From: Nephrocerus scutellatus
Taxonomy: Eukaryota > Arthropoda > Insecta > Diptera > Pipunculidae
Assembly: GCA_947095585.1 (NCBI GenBank)
Contig: OX352763.1
Coordinates: 13,627,462-13,691,461 of the forward strand
DNA: 64,000 nt
Direction: 5' to 3'
Both the position numbers and the translations under genes were made by a program. Each line of letters starts with the position of its first letter. Positions within the stretch are counted from its first letter, which is position 1. Of this stretch, positions 22,330 through 33,904 are shown piece by piece. The notes beneath the pieces are model-generated. The model was not told the origin of the DNA. It made no database searches and was given only the letters and a program-made list of their open reading frames with translations.

Positions 22330-24235
22330 CTGGTGATTTGATGGCAGTGGAACAAGTCTATTAATAAATGTGGTGAAAGCAATGTTGTTGCCTACCTGGA
22401 TATTGAAGGAGCTTTTAACAACGTCAACACATCGGCGATCGCAGCTGCACTGTCGGCCGTGTAGGTAGACGATTCACCTGGCGAACTAATAAATATCCTC
22501 TTTACAAGTCGAATTATTAATTCAAAACTGGGTGTGGCATCCACCAATAGATCTATCTGCAGAGGAACGCCGCAAGGTGGAGTTCTATCCCCTTTCTGTG
22601 GAATTTAGTGGTGAACGAGAAGCTTATATACCCGAAAACGGAGCGCTGCAGAGTGATCGCCTATGCGGACGTCGTTTCAGGAACACACCTCAATACCCTG
22701 AAAGTATTCTTACAGAATGCTCTAAACAAGCATACTAGATGGGCAAATTGTTGTGGTCTGGAAGTAAGCCTCTACAAAACAGAACTTTCATCTTAACTAG
22801 AAAAAATAAAATTCCACATGTTAACCAACCCTCTATAACGGGCACAAGCTTATCCTTCTCAGATAATGCTAATTCTGGACAGAAAGCTAAGCTGGCTAAG
22901 CTAGTGTACAAGAAAGAGTTTGAAAAGCCACAGTGACACTCTTCTCCTGTAAAAAAGCCATCGGTAACAGATAGGGTATTCAACCCGATATCACTCATTG
23001 GCTTTATATTTCGGTAATAAGATCTACATTCTGTACGGTGTGGTATGGTCTAGTGGACTGCCCTAGACAAAACAAAAAATAGCGACAAACTAAGTCTATA
23101 TGTATGCGCGGAGCTCTGCGCACCACCCCCTCCGGTGCACTAGACATAATGTTCAACCTAACACTACTCAACATCTTCGGCAGACAAGTTGCTGCTTTTC
23201 GCCTCAACGCAACCTCCTAGTGGATAAGAAATGAAATAGAAAACTACTCTATTCTGAATGCAATCAGGGTTCCACCAGGAGGTATAGAGTACACCATTCC
23301 ACTTCATTTCAACAACAACTTCCAGGTCACCATCCCCTCCAGATCACTTTGGGAATAAGGTGCTATTACGGAAGATGAATAAATCAGTTGTTATACTGAC
23401 GGGTCAAAAACTGATGAAGGAGTAGGCGGAGGTGTTTTCTCAGAAAGGCTAAATATAAGTCTCTCTTTCCGTCTTCCTAATCACTGCAGTTTTTTTCAAG
23501 CAGAAATCATAGCGATTAAAGAAGTCCTGTCTTGGCTGAAGAGAAACTTCATATCTACTAAGGATACCCGCATCTTGTCGGATAGTCAGTCAGTTTTGAG
23601 ATCACTAGAATCAGTCTCTACGAACTCTATTGTAGTTCTAGACTGCCGATCATCTCTTAGGGAGACGGCGGAGTAGTTGAACATTAATCTGTATTGGGTG
23701 TATGGATATTCTGGGGAACTGCAGGGCCGATGAACTTGCCAAAAATGGTACTCCGCTGCCTTCTACCTACATGCTACATGCAAACTTATGTTAAAGCAGA
23801 ATGCTACTGACAAAATAACCTTAGATGGTCAAATGATATAACTTGTGTAGCGACAAAACGGATGTGGCCAAAGCTAGATCCGAAACAATCCAAGTGTTTA
23901 GTATCTCTAAACAGAGTGCACATAATCGCTGCAGTAGGTGTAATTATTGGGCACTGTCTTATAGGCAAAAATGCAGCAAGGCTTTGTGCATTTTCTAAAG
24001 ACTTCTGTAGAAGCTGCATAGACGAAGAAGAGGAAGAGACCATTCCTTACCTTCTCTGCATATGCACATCTCTGTCTCTAAAGGTCTTTTACAAGGACCT
24101 TAACATTTTGTCCAGCACTGACATCAAAAGTATTCTACGCTTCATTCGAAGCTGGTTTAACGAGTAAGGCAAGAAATCATCTCGATCCATCTGGCTTCAA
24201 GTCGACAGCCCCTCCAACCTAACATTACCTTATGT
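22330..24235 (+). mobile_element. LOA-like LINE relic: RT palm, thumb, RNase H and C-terminus
   Basis: With many stops and shifts it reads, in order: AYLDIEGAFNNVNTSAIAAA (first catalytic Asp in the palm), CRGTPQGGVLSPFLWNLVVN, CRVIAYADVV (catalytic YADD reduced to YAD), LKVFLQNALNKHTRWANCCG and LDRKLSW. The RNase H part runs from the RSPSPPDHF region to LGNCRADELAKNGTPLP. A C-terminal segment has WPKLDPKQSKCLVSLNRVHI, IIGHCLIGKNAARLCAF and CRSCIDEEEEETIPYLLCIC, a Cys-rich tail. It corresponds to a 5'-truncated insertion. The RNase H half is homologous to 7425-8264. LOA is my best placement; I or R1 groups are alternatives. Confidence 0.85.
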
Positions 24236-24895
24236 TGTTGGCCTCGATATTTATAAGGCATTTGGTAAAGTTTGGCATTAAGCTCTTTTTTCCAAAATGC
24301 GTACTTGTGGAGTCGATGAAAAACTGTTTCATCGGATTAGAATTTATCTTCTGGATCGCTCAATCCAAGTTTTTTAAACGGTTTCAAATCTGAAATTCAT
24401 CGCCTAAATGCTGGCGTTCCCTAGAGCTCTATTTTGTCCCAACACTCTTTCTCATTAATAATCTCTTGTCTGTTACTTCCAATTCACTCTTTCGCTGATG
24501 ACTCAAGAGAAGTAGCCAGTTGCATGCCACCTCTCATTGAATTCAACCGCAATACTCGTGGCACTCTTGAGCTTGATTCTAGTCAGGCAGTGTAAGAAGA
24601 CATAAGAGGTGTAGGATAAGTGGGAGATGGATTCCTTCGATTTTTTATCAACAATGAAATACCTCTACTCTTATTGTTTCCTTACATAAATGCTCATCAG
24701 TTTACCCTCAAGCCCATCTTCAGACGTACAGGTAAGTTCAGAGATTCATTCTTCAGCCGTACAACATGTATGTGCAACGCTTTGCCGAGCTTTTTTTTTC
24801 CACATACCAACGATCCACATTCATTTAAAAGACTCATAGATATATCTTCTTTTTCTCGGCCTAAACCTTAACGCCCGTGCGCAAATTATTAAACG
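24236..24895 (+). mobile_element. Jockey/CR1-type LINE relic with thumb deleted
   Basis: This copy is close to 15765-16925. It starts at GGCCTCGATATTTATAAGGC, continues with the AYGVDDKL-like and LLDRSIQ-like blocks, GCGTTCC-CTAGAGCTC in place of the GVPQGS codons, and TCTTTCGCTGATGACTC (FADDS). It then jumps straight to AAGAGAAGTAGCCAG, which in the other copy lies about 540 bases further on. It ends with the HQFTLKPIFRRTGKFRDSFF block and a short poly-T insertion at 24790-24798. It follows immediately on the LOA-like relic. Confidence 0.85.
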
Positions 24896-24899
24896 AGCT

Positions 24900-26138
24900 T
24901 AGAATCCGCTACAGGCTTAGACAGATATTGGCTTTTACGCAGACTATGCTGATATCATTGGTAGAACTTTCAAGTTAGCCTAGTGTGGGAACAGAAATTG
25001 GTAGATTCATGTTTTTGTTGCATAGTAAAATGTACTCTGAAGGAGTTCCAGAAGAAATGATGACTACTTACTTTCTTCCTTAGCGAATAAAAGTGCCTTA
25101 AAATATCCTTTTTTAAAAAACGTATTAATATCTTATAAGAGATGCTGTTTCTTGTTTTAATTCATAGAAATTACGTAATTGTTAGCAAAAAAAACAACGA
25201 GAGCGCGCATGCATCCATCTTGATTGATAGCTTAGCGGCAACTGCAACTGATGTTTACAAAAATCATCTGCTTCAGCTCCTGCTCTTCAACATAAGGGCG
25301 CACATGGTTCTTGAAATTACTCAAAAAGGAGGACTTTCGGAATAGAACATGCGCCATGGGTACAGTTGAGTCTAACTTTTTTGCTTTTCCATTGTTTTCG
25401 AATATCAACAACTCCGAAATATTTCCCACTGCTTAGAGTCCCTCTGAATTAGAGACAAATTTGCAAAAAGTCCGAAAGAGAATAATAGTGGGAAATATAA
25501 TATTATATAAGTTAATACGCAAATTTTTTTACTAAGTTGCACTTAGAGCTTATTGCACATGCAACAATGGAACAGAGTGGTGTGTTCCCCAAGTTTGTAC
25601 AAATGATGTACATTTATTGGAGTTTTCCGTTATTTTAAATGCTGTGAAAATGAGTCAAATACCTTTCGTGTTCTTGTCTCGCTAAACACATTAAGCCATT
25701 GACTCGCACTTTAGGGGTTTGAAGCTTATGAAATGACGATAAAGAACCTAGATGGTAAAATGATAACCACACAATGTTTACAGTTTTATCCTTGAACTTG
25801 AGGGGCAATCAATTAGAAATAAAATGTTGCATGAGAGTCTACCAAAGTACACTTGATACTCATACGAGGGCATTTCAAGGATACACAACAAATGTTTGAG
25901 GTCACATTCTAAAAATAAAAGTCAACAATTCACTCGCACGAAACCATCATATGTAGGAAAAGCGTGTAGTCTATGCGTGTCGGTAAAGGGATGATACATT
26001 CGTGAGAGACAATCATTAAGTATATTATTATATTACATATTATAAAGAATATTGATTTTACATTCTCAAAGAAAACGTTGTTGTTGATTTAAACGATATT
26101 GATTATAGGGTGAAAATATCATGAAAGTTATAATGCCT
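24900..26138. other. AT-rich spacer
   Basis: No supported feature. Short overlapping frames at 25142-25429 lack motifs. Confidence 0.45.
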
Positions 26139-26139
26139 G

Positions 26140-26780
26140 AATTCATATTGTCATATTTATTTGCAAATTCCACTGCATGGCGTATTGTGCAATGGAGTTG
26201 TCTACGGGTTGTATGTCCGATCTACGTTCAACTTTCCCTTTTCGATAGTAAGCATAGGTATTATTGGCCCATTCTCTTATAAAGTTGTCGCTGTTTTCTT
26301 GGGCCGGAGTAGAAGTAGAATCTCGTATCTGTAGTGTTAACCCATTCCAAATTCTAATAGCCCTAATAAGAAAATAAAGTTCCTTAATGGTATGCGAGTG
26401 AGAAGGAACAATTAAAAGTCTAATAAAAGTGAGCCTAGAACCAGGTAGTCTTCGCCTAATCAGTTTAAAGAGAAAGGTAACAGTAGTAAGTCTAAGATAG
26501 TGAGAAAAATCCAAACCAAAGAAGGAAAGAGAGGGGTTAGAAATATGGTTATGAACATTGAGGGAATATATAAAACGGATGCAGGCATAAAACAAAATTT
26601 AAGGCAACGTAGATTGAATACTGAGGTACCGGAGTGAAGTTCGAGAGGCATTTGAGATCTTCCTGCAGTTGCAATGGTAATAGCCAAAGTAGTACTTGAG
26701 CGAAACCCTCCTGTGTCGACCACATAAACTCCCTGCAGATCATTATTGAACAGTGCGTTGAATTCCGGACACCACTACAC
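26140..26780 (-). mobile_element. Jockey/CR1-type LINE C-terminus, different family
   Basis: The minus-strand frame from 26595 reads NPSLSFFGLDFSHYLRLTTV, TFLFKLIRRRLPGS, IVPSHSHTIKELYFLIRAIR, then IWNGL-TLQIRDS. This is the usual C-terminal tail of jockey/CR1-group proteins (LFKLIxGxxP, then HxxxxRxxxFxxRxxRxWNxLPxxI). The upstream 180 bases hold CLNFVLCLHPFYIFP-like thumb remnants in a neighbouring frame. It probably belongs with the endonuclease fragment at 27395-27860 as one element interrupted in the middle. Confidence 0.75.
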
Positions 26781-27187
26781 CTGCTGTTCATCGATGATTT
26801 TGAGAAGGCGTTTGACAGTGTTAACAGACAGTTTATCTAGCTCGCGTTGCGCATGAGAGGTGTACCCGATAAACTAATAGCTGTTATTAAAGCTTCCTAT
26901 GATGGCTCTAAATGTCATGTGCTGCTTTGAGAAATTCGAGATCCTAAGTGGGGTACGACAAGTTTGCATTCGATCGCCGATACTTTTTTTGTTGGTGATT
27001 AGTGTTTGGCTTCGCGCAGCTTTTTTTACTGGAAACGGAGGAATTGGACTCTTACATCTCAACTCAAACATCTGGACTACGCTGACGATGTTTGTTTACT
27101 TTTACATAGGATTATGGAGCTACACAAATGACAACAAATGTGGAAAGGGAGGCAAATGTTGTGGGTTTGAAGATTAAGAAGACAGAC
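26735..27187 (+). mobile_element. Non-LTR RT palm fragment of a further family
   Basis: Plus-strand frames give PLHLLFIDDFEKAFDSVNRQ-like motif A (FEKAFDS), LRMRGVPDKLIAVIKASYDG, FEILSGVRQVCIRSPILFLL (GVRQGCxLSP with Gly-to-Val and Leu-to-Arg changes), a LDYADDVCLL remnant around 27073-27100, then MTTNVEREANVVGLKI. The motif order is diagnostic of a non-LTR RT, and the sequence is unlike the three other RT families in the window. An RTE- or SR2-like relative is possible, but I cannot place the clade. It ends where the SINE begins. Confidence 0.75.
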
Positions 27188-27189
27188 CA

Positions 27190-27392
27190 TTGCGGTCCAA
27201 GGCCTGGCTTCTCGCAACCTTTTGTGTTGAGCATGTATATTTTTGCACACAAATGGAGGGACCTACAATTTAATGCCGGATCCGAACGGCGAATAGAGAA
27301 GCTTTCCGTGACAAGTTATTACTCACGGAACGTTTGTCACCCATTTGCGAGAGGTGGGACAGCGTGAAAAATACTTTTGGTGTTACTGGGAT
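27190..27392 (-). repeat. tRNA-derived SINE without its head
   Basis: On the minus strand it starts inside the B box (ATCCCAGTAACACC) and runs through the body, including a CACGGAAAGCTTCTC block and TTCGCCGTTCGGATCCGGCA missing from the 5.15-kb copy. It ends at the AGGCCTTGGACCGCAATGG tail. It gives the best view of the full SINE body. Its 5' end coincides with the resumption of an endonuclease fragment at 27395 and its 3' end with the RT fragment ending at 27187. Confidence 0.85.
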
Positions 27393-27394
27393 AT

Positions 27395-27860
27395 CAAGCG
27401 TGTGAAGAAGGTAGTCCAAATTCACAAAAGTTTTATAAACTACACCATTAAGGTCAGAGGAATTAATAAGAGTAATTTCGAGGAATAAAATTTCAAGTAA
27501 GGGAGAGGACTCAAATTTAAGAATAATTTTAGCTTTACAGCGAAGGGAAACATATAGGGCAACACCACCCCTCCCCTCATAGTGTAATCATCACGAAGTG
27601 TCGTTCTATCATGCCGAAGCAGCCGATAACCAGGGATGTAAGCAGAGTTAGAGGATATATTAGGTTTCAGGAGGTTACCATGTTAAATATTGAGAACCTC
27701 ATCAATTTTAGTAAGATGATTAGCAACCAGACTCTGAGAGTTAAAATGTCCAATATTAAACGAACGGAGACAATTAGTATGTAGTTCAAACAAAACTGAG
27801 TTGTCACAGGCAATAGGATACATACAGGTCAAGAAGGGGCATAGAGAGAATAAACAAAAG
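27395..27860 (-). mobile_element. Jockey/CR1-type endonuclease fragment
   Basis: On the minus strand, with shifts, it shows CLRSFNIGHFNSQSLVANHL, then LTKIDEVLNIFNMVNLLKPN, the block around YIPGYRLLRHDRTT, GGGVALYV then SLRCKAKI, and VYKTFVNLDYLL. GYxLxRxDR followed by GGGVxxYV is typical of jockey/CR1-group endonucleases, which nick the target DNA. The remnant lacks the catalytic His end. Orientation matches the C-terminal fragment at 26140-26780. Confidence 0.75.
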
Positions 27861-27864
27861 AAGG

Positions 27865-28784
27865 CACAAGTGTTCGTTTTACAATAGAAAGATGAGAAGA
27901 AATAGGGGGTTAATAGGGAAAGATTGAGTTTTCTAAAAGAGAAGATATAAGGAATAAAAATAAAAAAGTAAATAACAAAAACAATAATGTAAAAAATAAA
28001 AATGTAAGTATTTAAAAAAATAAAGTATTTGAATATTCGTAATGTATTTCATATTTCCGCGTATCGGTTGCAGAATTGTGGATAGAACAAAGCAATTCCA
28101 ATGTATCTAGATGTCACGAGTCATAACAAGAAATCCCTTAACTTGAATTTTCCAAAACAATTCCAGATAAAAAATACTCAGCAAAACTTTTTTATGTACA
28201 TCTGCTCTTTTTTACTTTGGCCTTGTACTTTGCAGTTAAATTGCATAATATTTCATAAATATTTCCCTATACGATAGAATCTAAATGTAAAAGACTGCAA
28301 AGTGCTTTACATCAACTGAAAAACTGAGATTTTTTTCCCGTCCCTTTTCACTTATCTTATTGACTTTGTATGTTGACACAATTTTTTAAAACAAAATGCG
28401 AAGGACGCGGATATATTGTACATATCTATATATATGAAGGTATAATGAAAATGAAGTTTGAAGAAGTTGCCGGAGAAAAACTTTTTTTTACGCGATGAGT
28501 TGGTAATTAGTTGAACGATAGAAGTAGTAATTGAGGGAAGTAAGAAAAAGTTTGAATTGACGCTTTAAGTTGGTTAACTTAAGAAAAGGGTAAACGATAT
28601 ACCATAAAAAGTGTGCCTTCAGTTAATTGTCAAATCAAAATTGAAATAACTTGTTAATTCATTTGTATTGCCATTAACGATATTTGATTTGTTACCTTGA
28701 GTTTGATTAGGTGATCACCTTTAAAAGAATTTTTATGTCATAAAAATCGAAACTACTTCAAATCGTTCAAGTAACCTAGATACG
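27865..28784. other. A-rich spacer
   Basis: A-rich stretch at 27945-28025, then AT-rich DNA without supported features. Confidence 0.5.
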
Positions 28785-29030
28785 TCAATACCAATAAGTG
28801 TCGTCTGATTCCCACGAATGACTGAATTCTCTGAATTCAACGTCAAACCGATGAAAATACGATTCATGTGACTTCATTCCTTGTCGAGTGTGAAATGATG
28901 CACATATTGGATGGGCAATTGGGTGAAGTTCAGAAATCAAATCGTACTCTAGGACGATGACGCACGATAAATCGTCGGAAATATGATCCCATGCGTCTGA
29001 ACAACCATCTCTATCGGATGATTCATTCAT
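28785..29030 (-). CDS. Unrecognised 81-codon ORF, low confidence
   Basis: The frame starts with ATG at 29030 and ends at 28785. The product would be acidic (MNESSDRDGCSDAWDHISDD at the start, ending WESDDTYWY) with no signal peptide or membrane segment. It is unusually free of the Lys/Asn/Ile/Phe bias of chance frames here. It lies 48 bases head-to-head from another short frame at 29078. No family recognised. It may be a chance frame or a scrap of an unknown element. Confidence 0.15.
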   Translation of the reverse strand: MNESSDRDGCSDAWDHISDDLSCVIVLEYDLISELHPIAHPICASFHTRQGMKSHESYFHRFDVEFREFSHSWESDDTYWY

Positions 29031-29077
29031 TTACGAGGAATGGACAAACTAAATATCCCCGCAGCGTATTATAATCC

Positions 29078-29335
29078 TTGAAATATTACTGCATCCTTGT
29101 GGTGTGGGGCGCAATAACATTAAAGTTACATCAGGATTTTCCTTTAGACTTTGCCTTTGACTTAATGTGTAATGTTTGTGTATTTTCTATAGAAATGGAT
29201 GGCGTCTATTTATCTTTGACAGACCGAATAAAAGGCGAAAAAGAAAAATCGCAGCGTCTGGCGCTAGATTGCAAAGATTTCATTCTTTTATATGACGCTT
29301 ATACGAATGCTTTGAGTGCTTTGACCGTGGTTTGA
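29078..29335 (+). CDS. Unrecognised 85-codon ORF or possible exon, low confidence
   Basis: The product has a hydrophobic first half and a hydrophilic second half (MDGVYLSLTDRIKGEKEKSQ, then RLALDCKDFILLYDAYTNAL). A TTTTCTATAG acceptor-like sequence at about 29183-29192 lies just before the internal ATGGATGG, so the second half could be an exon. No family recognised and no donor site that I can assign. Confidence 0.15.
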   Translation: MKYYCILVVWGAITLKLHQDFPLDFAFDLMCNVCVFSIEMDGVYLSLTDRIKGEKEKSQRLALDCKDFILLYDAYTNALSALTVV

Positions 29336-29689
29336 CTCTTTATCCCTGAGGATTGAGGAATCAATTGATATTGATATTTTGGATGTCAAAATGTGAATAC
29401 TATATTTGGACCATCTTTGGAAGAATTTTTTTTTGTTTTTGTTACTGAAACTATTGATTTTTCTCAGAATGTGTAATCAGAATGTGTAAAAAGAAATAAA
29501 AATCAAGTTCTGATTATTTTTGCATTGAATTTCTGATTTGAACCTTAGAGGAGTCATTAAAATATTACGAAAATCGAACGAACATTTATTACAAACTCGC
29601 CTTAAATATGGGGTTAAGGAACCTGGAAAGGCCGGAACTTTTGAGCTCCCAGGATAAGGGAACGATAACCCGCAATACATAGCTTCTCT

Positions 29690-30360
29690 CGCTTTAACAA
29701 ATGTAATGCCCAGCTTAAACGAGGTGACCCTGATTAGCTGAATTTATTGGATCTAGAGAAGAGAACCTCGATAAAACCATCCTCAATGCAAGTTGAGACA
29801 TATGCACCGAGGGATATGAATGGTCATGGGAACTTTAGTCACTAGCACGGAACTGGCACCTCTCTTAATATTCACTTCATAAATCATTTTATTTCCTGAG
29901 ACCTAACCGTGATCTACATAGAAACGTTCTCAGCAAAAGGAAGCAAAAGCAAATAAGCCTACATAGGTCTAAGGTACTAATACCAATCTCTGCCACCTTT
30001 TCGTAGCCAAAAACTGGGACCATGGCTTATCCAAGAGCAACATTTCCGCTGCCTAATTCCCAGGAGATAAAGAAAATCCCCCACCTGAAACAGCGACAGC
30101 TTCATCAACTTCTGTACAGCTCAAAACCAATTAGTGATCGGATGCGATGCAAACTCACACTACTTAGTGTGGGAAAGCAACGACAACAGCATTAGAGGTG
30201 AGCAACTTATTAATTACTGTTTATCACAAACATTGTAATAAACAACGTAGGAAATGATGCAACTTTTAGACACAAATACGGCCAGCACGATCCACAACTG
30301 ACACATAATGAAGGAGGCAAGGACAGGTTCAATCCTCCATAAGAATCCCCAAACACGTTA
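29690..30360 (+). mobile_element. LINE endonuclease-domain fragment
   Basis: The frame around 30090-30230 reads NSDSFINFCTAQNQLVIGCD, then ANSHYLVWESNDNSIRGEQL. IxGxDxNAHHxxWGSxDxxxRGExL is a core block of LINE apurinic-like endonucleases, with the catalytic Asp and Asn present. The flanks are shifted and carry stops. It could be from the LOA-like family whose other parts lie at 7.4, 19.2 and 22.3 kb, but it is not contiguous with them. Confidence 0.65.
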
Positions 30361-30364
30361 AATG

Positions 30365-32079
30365 GCAAGTTTCCTTTTTATGTATTTTTATAACATGTTT
30401 ATTTTTGAACGAGACAACGAAGAGCAGGTTCGATGAACCAACCCCAACAAACAAGAATTTAGATATTCAAACTCAAATATTTACCAAAGCAAAAAATAAC
30501 ATTTGAGTCAATATTTTTCAATCCCTTTTAACTTTTAACTTTGTTAGTAGAATAATTGTACTTTACAGATGACAATTTTGTTGGCTTTATCGTTTATATG
30601 AGCTACCAGTGTCCTTTTACTGTAGTTGACCAATAAAAACTTTTTATATTTCTTTGATCACGTACCACAAATATACCACAAAAATGCATCAAGAATGTAG
30701 AAGAGGTTAGTTGTTGATGGAAACACACTTAGTTACAAAATGTGACTACAAGTCGTAACGGTCGATTGGGCGGTTAGTCTATACTTACAAACCAGTTTAC
30801 GTTTATGTGTAAGTGGAAGGACCAAGGACGGTGACTATTATCAATGCATGGCATATCCTCTGATTGTTACGTCTCGTCCTGTTTTGTCAATTGAATGCAC
30901 ATTCGATAATTCTGTGATTTTAGCACGAATCGTTTTCTTCTTAGGTTGGGGTGAAGAGTTTCCCGATGCATAAAAAGTAGTAGATGATTGTCTACAAATA
31001 TAAACTGTTGTGTGGATTTTACAATAGAGTCTCTCATATGCAATTGTTAATTTATCATTTTGTTGACCAGTAATTCTAGTATAAATATTTTGTATAATTT
31101 TTTAATTTTTGCAACAATTTCTTCCATTAAAGAAACCACAATTAAGTTATTGTCGCCGAGTATTACTTAATGACAAATAAAACTCTCCCATAGATAATCC
31201 TAAAATCTTCTCCAAACAAGATTGCCAACCATATTATCCGCCATGGCTATTCTATTTGGCTCTCACAGCTAAGTCCTTTAAGTATATCAGTAGAAGCCAT
31301 AAACCAACTGAAATTGTTGGTGTTCACTTCAGAAAATAATGTCTTATCCCACACCATTGACTATAATCCCGGCAATTTCTTTTAATTTGCTCGTAGCTCT
31401 CAGATTTTTATCACAATCCATTTTGGGGAAATTATTTCCCTTGGAAATTTATTGCACTGCCACTCACATTATTAGGGAGTTGTCGATGGAGGATGCTGCA
31501 GACACGTCTCTATGCGGTCGATTTGCGCCACCATAAAGAGCCTATAATGTGCCATAAAATAATAGGATAATGTAATAAGTCTCGGATTTTATGCACAAAG
31601 TATCCTTTCCGCTAAATGGTTATCAACCGTAAAATTATTTCCAATATCCGAGACTCAGACACTGCTGTTTATCACTCTGCAGTCATCTTAATTTTGTTAG
31701 ACAAATGTGCTGAAATATTTTTATCAAATACGCAATAGAAAAAATGAATCTATTAATGGGCTAGTCAAATTAGATTTGCAATTGAGCTTACTACACATAA
31801 TAAAGTAAAATTAGTTCAAACATATTACGAAAATTTAATTTTTTTAAAAAATAATTTTAAGGTGGTGTTCATTGAGAATTTAAAAAGTCCAAAACTTCGA
31901 TTAAATATTAAAAGAAAAAATTGAAACAGTGTACTTTTTTGCCAATTTTAATGGCTACCATTAACGTTTGAATTACAGACCTTAAAAAAGTTTTAAATTT
32001 AAAAAAATTTCAGGGAAACAAGCTCACTACACAACTACTACATAACATATAAAAACGACCCATAAACATTTTAATTTTT
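30365..32079. other. AT-rich spacer
   Basis: No supported feature. Long A/T runs at 31830-32000. Confidence 0.5.
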
Positions 32080-32312
32080 CATGAAAACTCTCTAATAACC
32101 AAAAGTATACTGAATTCCACAATAAATGCTAAAATATAAAAACACATACGAAGCACTGCAACCCAGCAACAAAACAACCACAATCGTAAAGCAAGCAGCG
32201 CTGCCCACATCGCTCAACGCATACAGAACACAGTCATTATAGTATGAAATGATCTGATGCGGCGAAAAAAATTTGTATGGGAGCCCCCGACCCCGCGGCC
32301 AATTCACTCTTT
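32080..32312 (-). repeat. Interspersed repeat, copy 2
   Basis: The reverse strand aligns with 3085-3310 over most of its length, from the GGTCGGGGGCTCCCATACAA block to TTTTGGTTATTAGAGA. It carries no terminal GGGTATTTCAGCTAG, so the 3' end seen in copy 1 is missing here. Confidence 0.6.
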
Positions 32313-32407
32313 AATTTTAATAGAAAGAATTGTCACCGGAAATATACACGTTTGCAAAATTTCAATAAAATTGGGCTTTGGGATGTGGGTTAAAAATTGA
32401 TCTCAAG

Positions 32408-32452
32408 ACCAGCCAGCCAGCCAGCCAGGCAGCCAACCAGCCAGCCAGCCAC
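32408..32452 (+). repeat. CCAG tetranucleotide microsatellite
   Basis: About eleven CCAG/CCAA/GCAG units in a row. The minus-strand frame through it, giving Gly-Trp-Leu-Ala repeats, is an artefact. Confidence 0.95.
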
Positions 32453-32454
32453 GG

Positions 32455-33904
32455 GCATGCGAAGTTAATATACAGAATTTTAAAAGGCAGTTTTTATGGC
32501 AGGTACTTTTACCCGTTAACGTACAAACCCTAAAAATGTAATAATTTCTTCGCCTTGCTCCTAAAATCATTTCTGAGTCAGTTTTAGAAGCAGAATTTTT
32601 ATAAGCCTTTTGGCTCGATGGCTGTGGGTGCTGTCGAGTTTCGAAGTGTGTCACACGAAAAAGTTCATCTATTTTCTAAAATATGTAGATATATATTTCA
32701 AATATTCCTTCATCGGTCACCATATCACCTCATTTAATTAGAAAAGTTTTTTACATTAACAAAAATAATAAAGTATAAATGATTTATAAAAATAACCAGT
32801 AATCCAAAACACCTAATTATTGTGTGGGAATAAACACATTTCTGATTTTTTTATGACTTTTGGGCCGGGTAGATACATTTTTAATCATTCCGCAGTGTAG
32901 AGGACGGACATTTTTGGTTATATTTTAATTATTAAGGATATTCGTATATATAGATTAAAACAGAATGCAATCGGGAACTTCTTTGATGAATATGTACACC
33001 GACTGGCTTCGTGTGAAAACTCACTAGCTGATGGATGACCTCCTTACTTTTGAATGTGTGTTTGGGAAAAGTTTTAATTAGTTTTTTAACTTTTCCGCAC
33101 TCGAAAAGCATTAAAATAATTTTTATTCTCATCAATAACACAGAAGCATTCTTACGTTTAACGCGTTTATTAATAAATAAGAGTATAAAATTGTTAACGG
33201 TTTTTATAATTTGTAGCATTCAACAACCAACATTCTCAAAGTGTACATTTTTATGACTCTTCTTTTTTATAATCTTCTATATATATTTCAAACTTTTTTT
33301 CGTGCTCTCTGATTTAATTTTCATGCCTCACACCGCAAAATGACCATGTTATTCTGCCGCACCGTTGCGTTGCGAACTCTTTGCTTTAACGAAATATCAT
33401 TGCCAACTTACAGGAATAATATTCGCACACTTGCAACACGTTCAAGTTTAAATTTAAGCTGTATTTTGTGCCTGATTAGTTTCGATAAAAGCTTATCGTC
33501 CGCACGTTTACTTCTTATCATCGCTTCTTTTCATTTGCGATGGGTAACTAACTATGAGGAAAACGGTTTTTCCGACAGACCGAGGAAAAATTGTCTCATG
33601 CATTTTGATGGCGGCAATTTTTCGAAAAATAAAATGGGCGAAACAAATTTCAATGGCTACCGATAATAAGCCAAATGTTGTACTGAATTGCGGATAAAAA
33701 TCAAACAAGGGAGTGAAATACGATAAAAATTTTTGCAAATACTTTAAAGATATGTTATATGTTTTATAAAAAATCTAAACAAAAAGGAAAGGGGGTTTCA
33801 TTATTTTTTATTATAACTTGCGTACGCGTAAAGGGGTTTGCTCCCTTATGTTATGTGTTTCAGAATTGAAACACTCGAAGATAACTTGAACGGTTCAAAA
33901 TATG
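32455..33904. other. AT-rich spacer
   Basis: A 108-codon plus-strand frame at 33340-33666 was examined: no motif, no plausible gene context. Nothing else supported. Confidence 0.4.

Noticed and set aside
22155..22382. Trp/Leu/Gly-rich 75-codon minus-strand protein
   Set aside because: It is a by-product of the 7-bp tandem repeat, which contains no stops in that phase.
32403..32654. Minus-strand protein with a Gly-Trp-Leu-Ala repeat tail
   Set aside because: The repeat comes from a CCAG microsatellite and the rest shows no motif.
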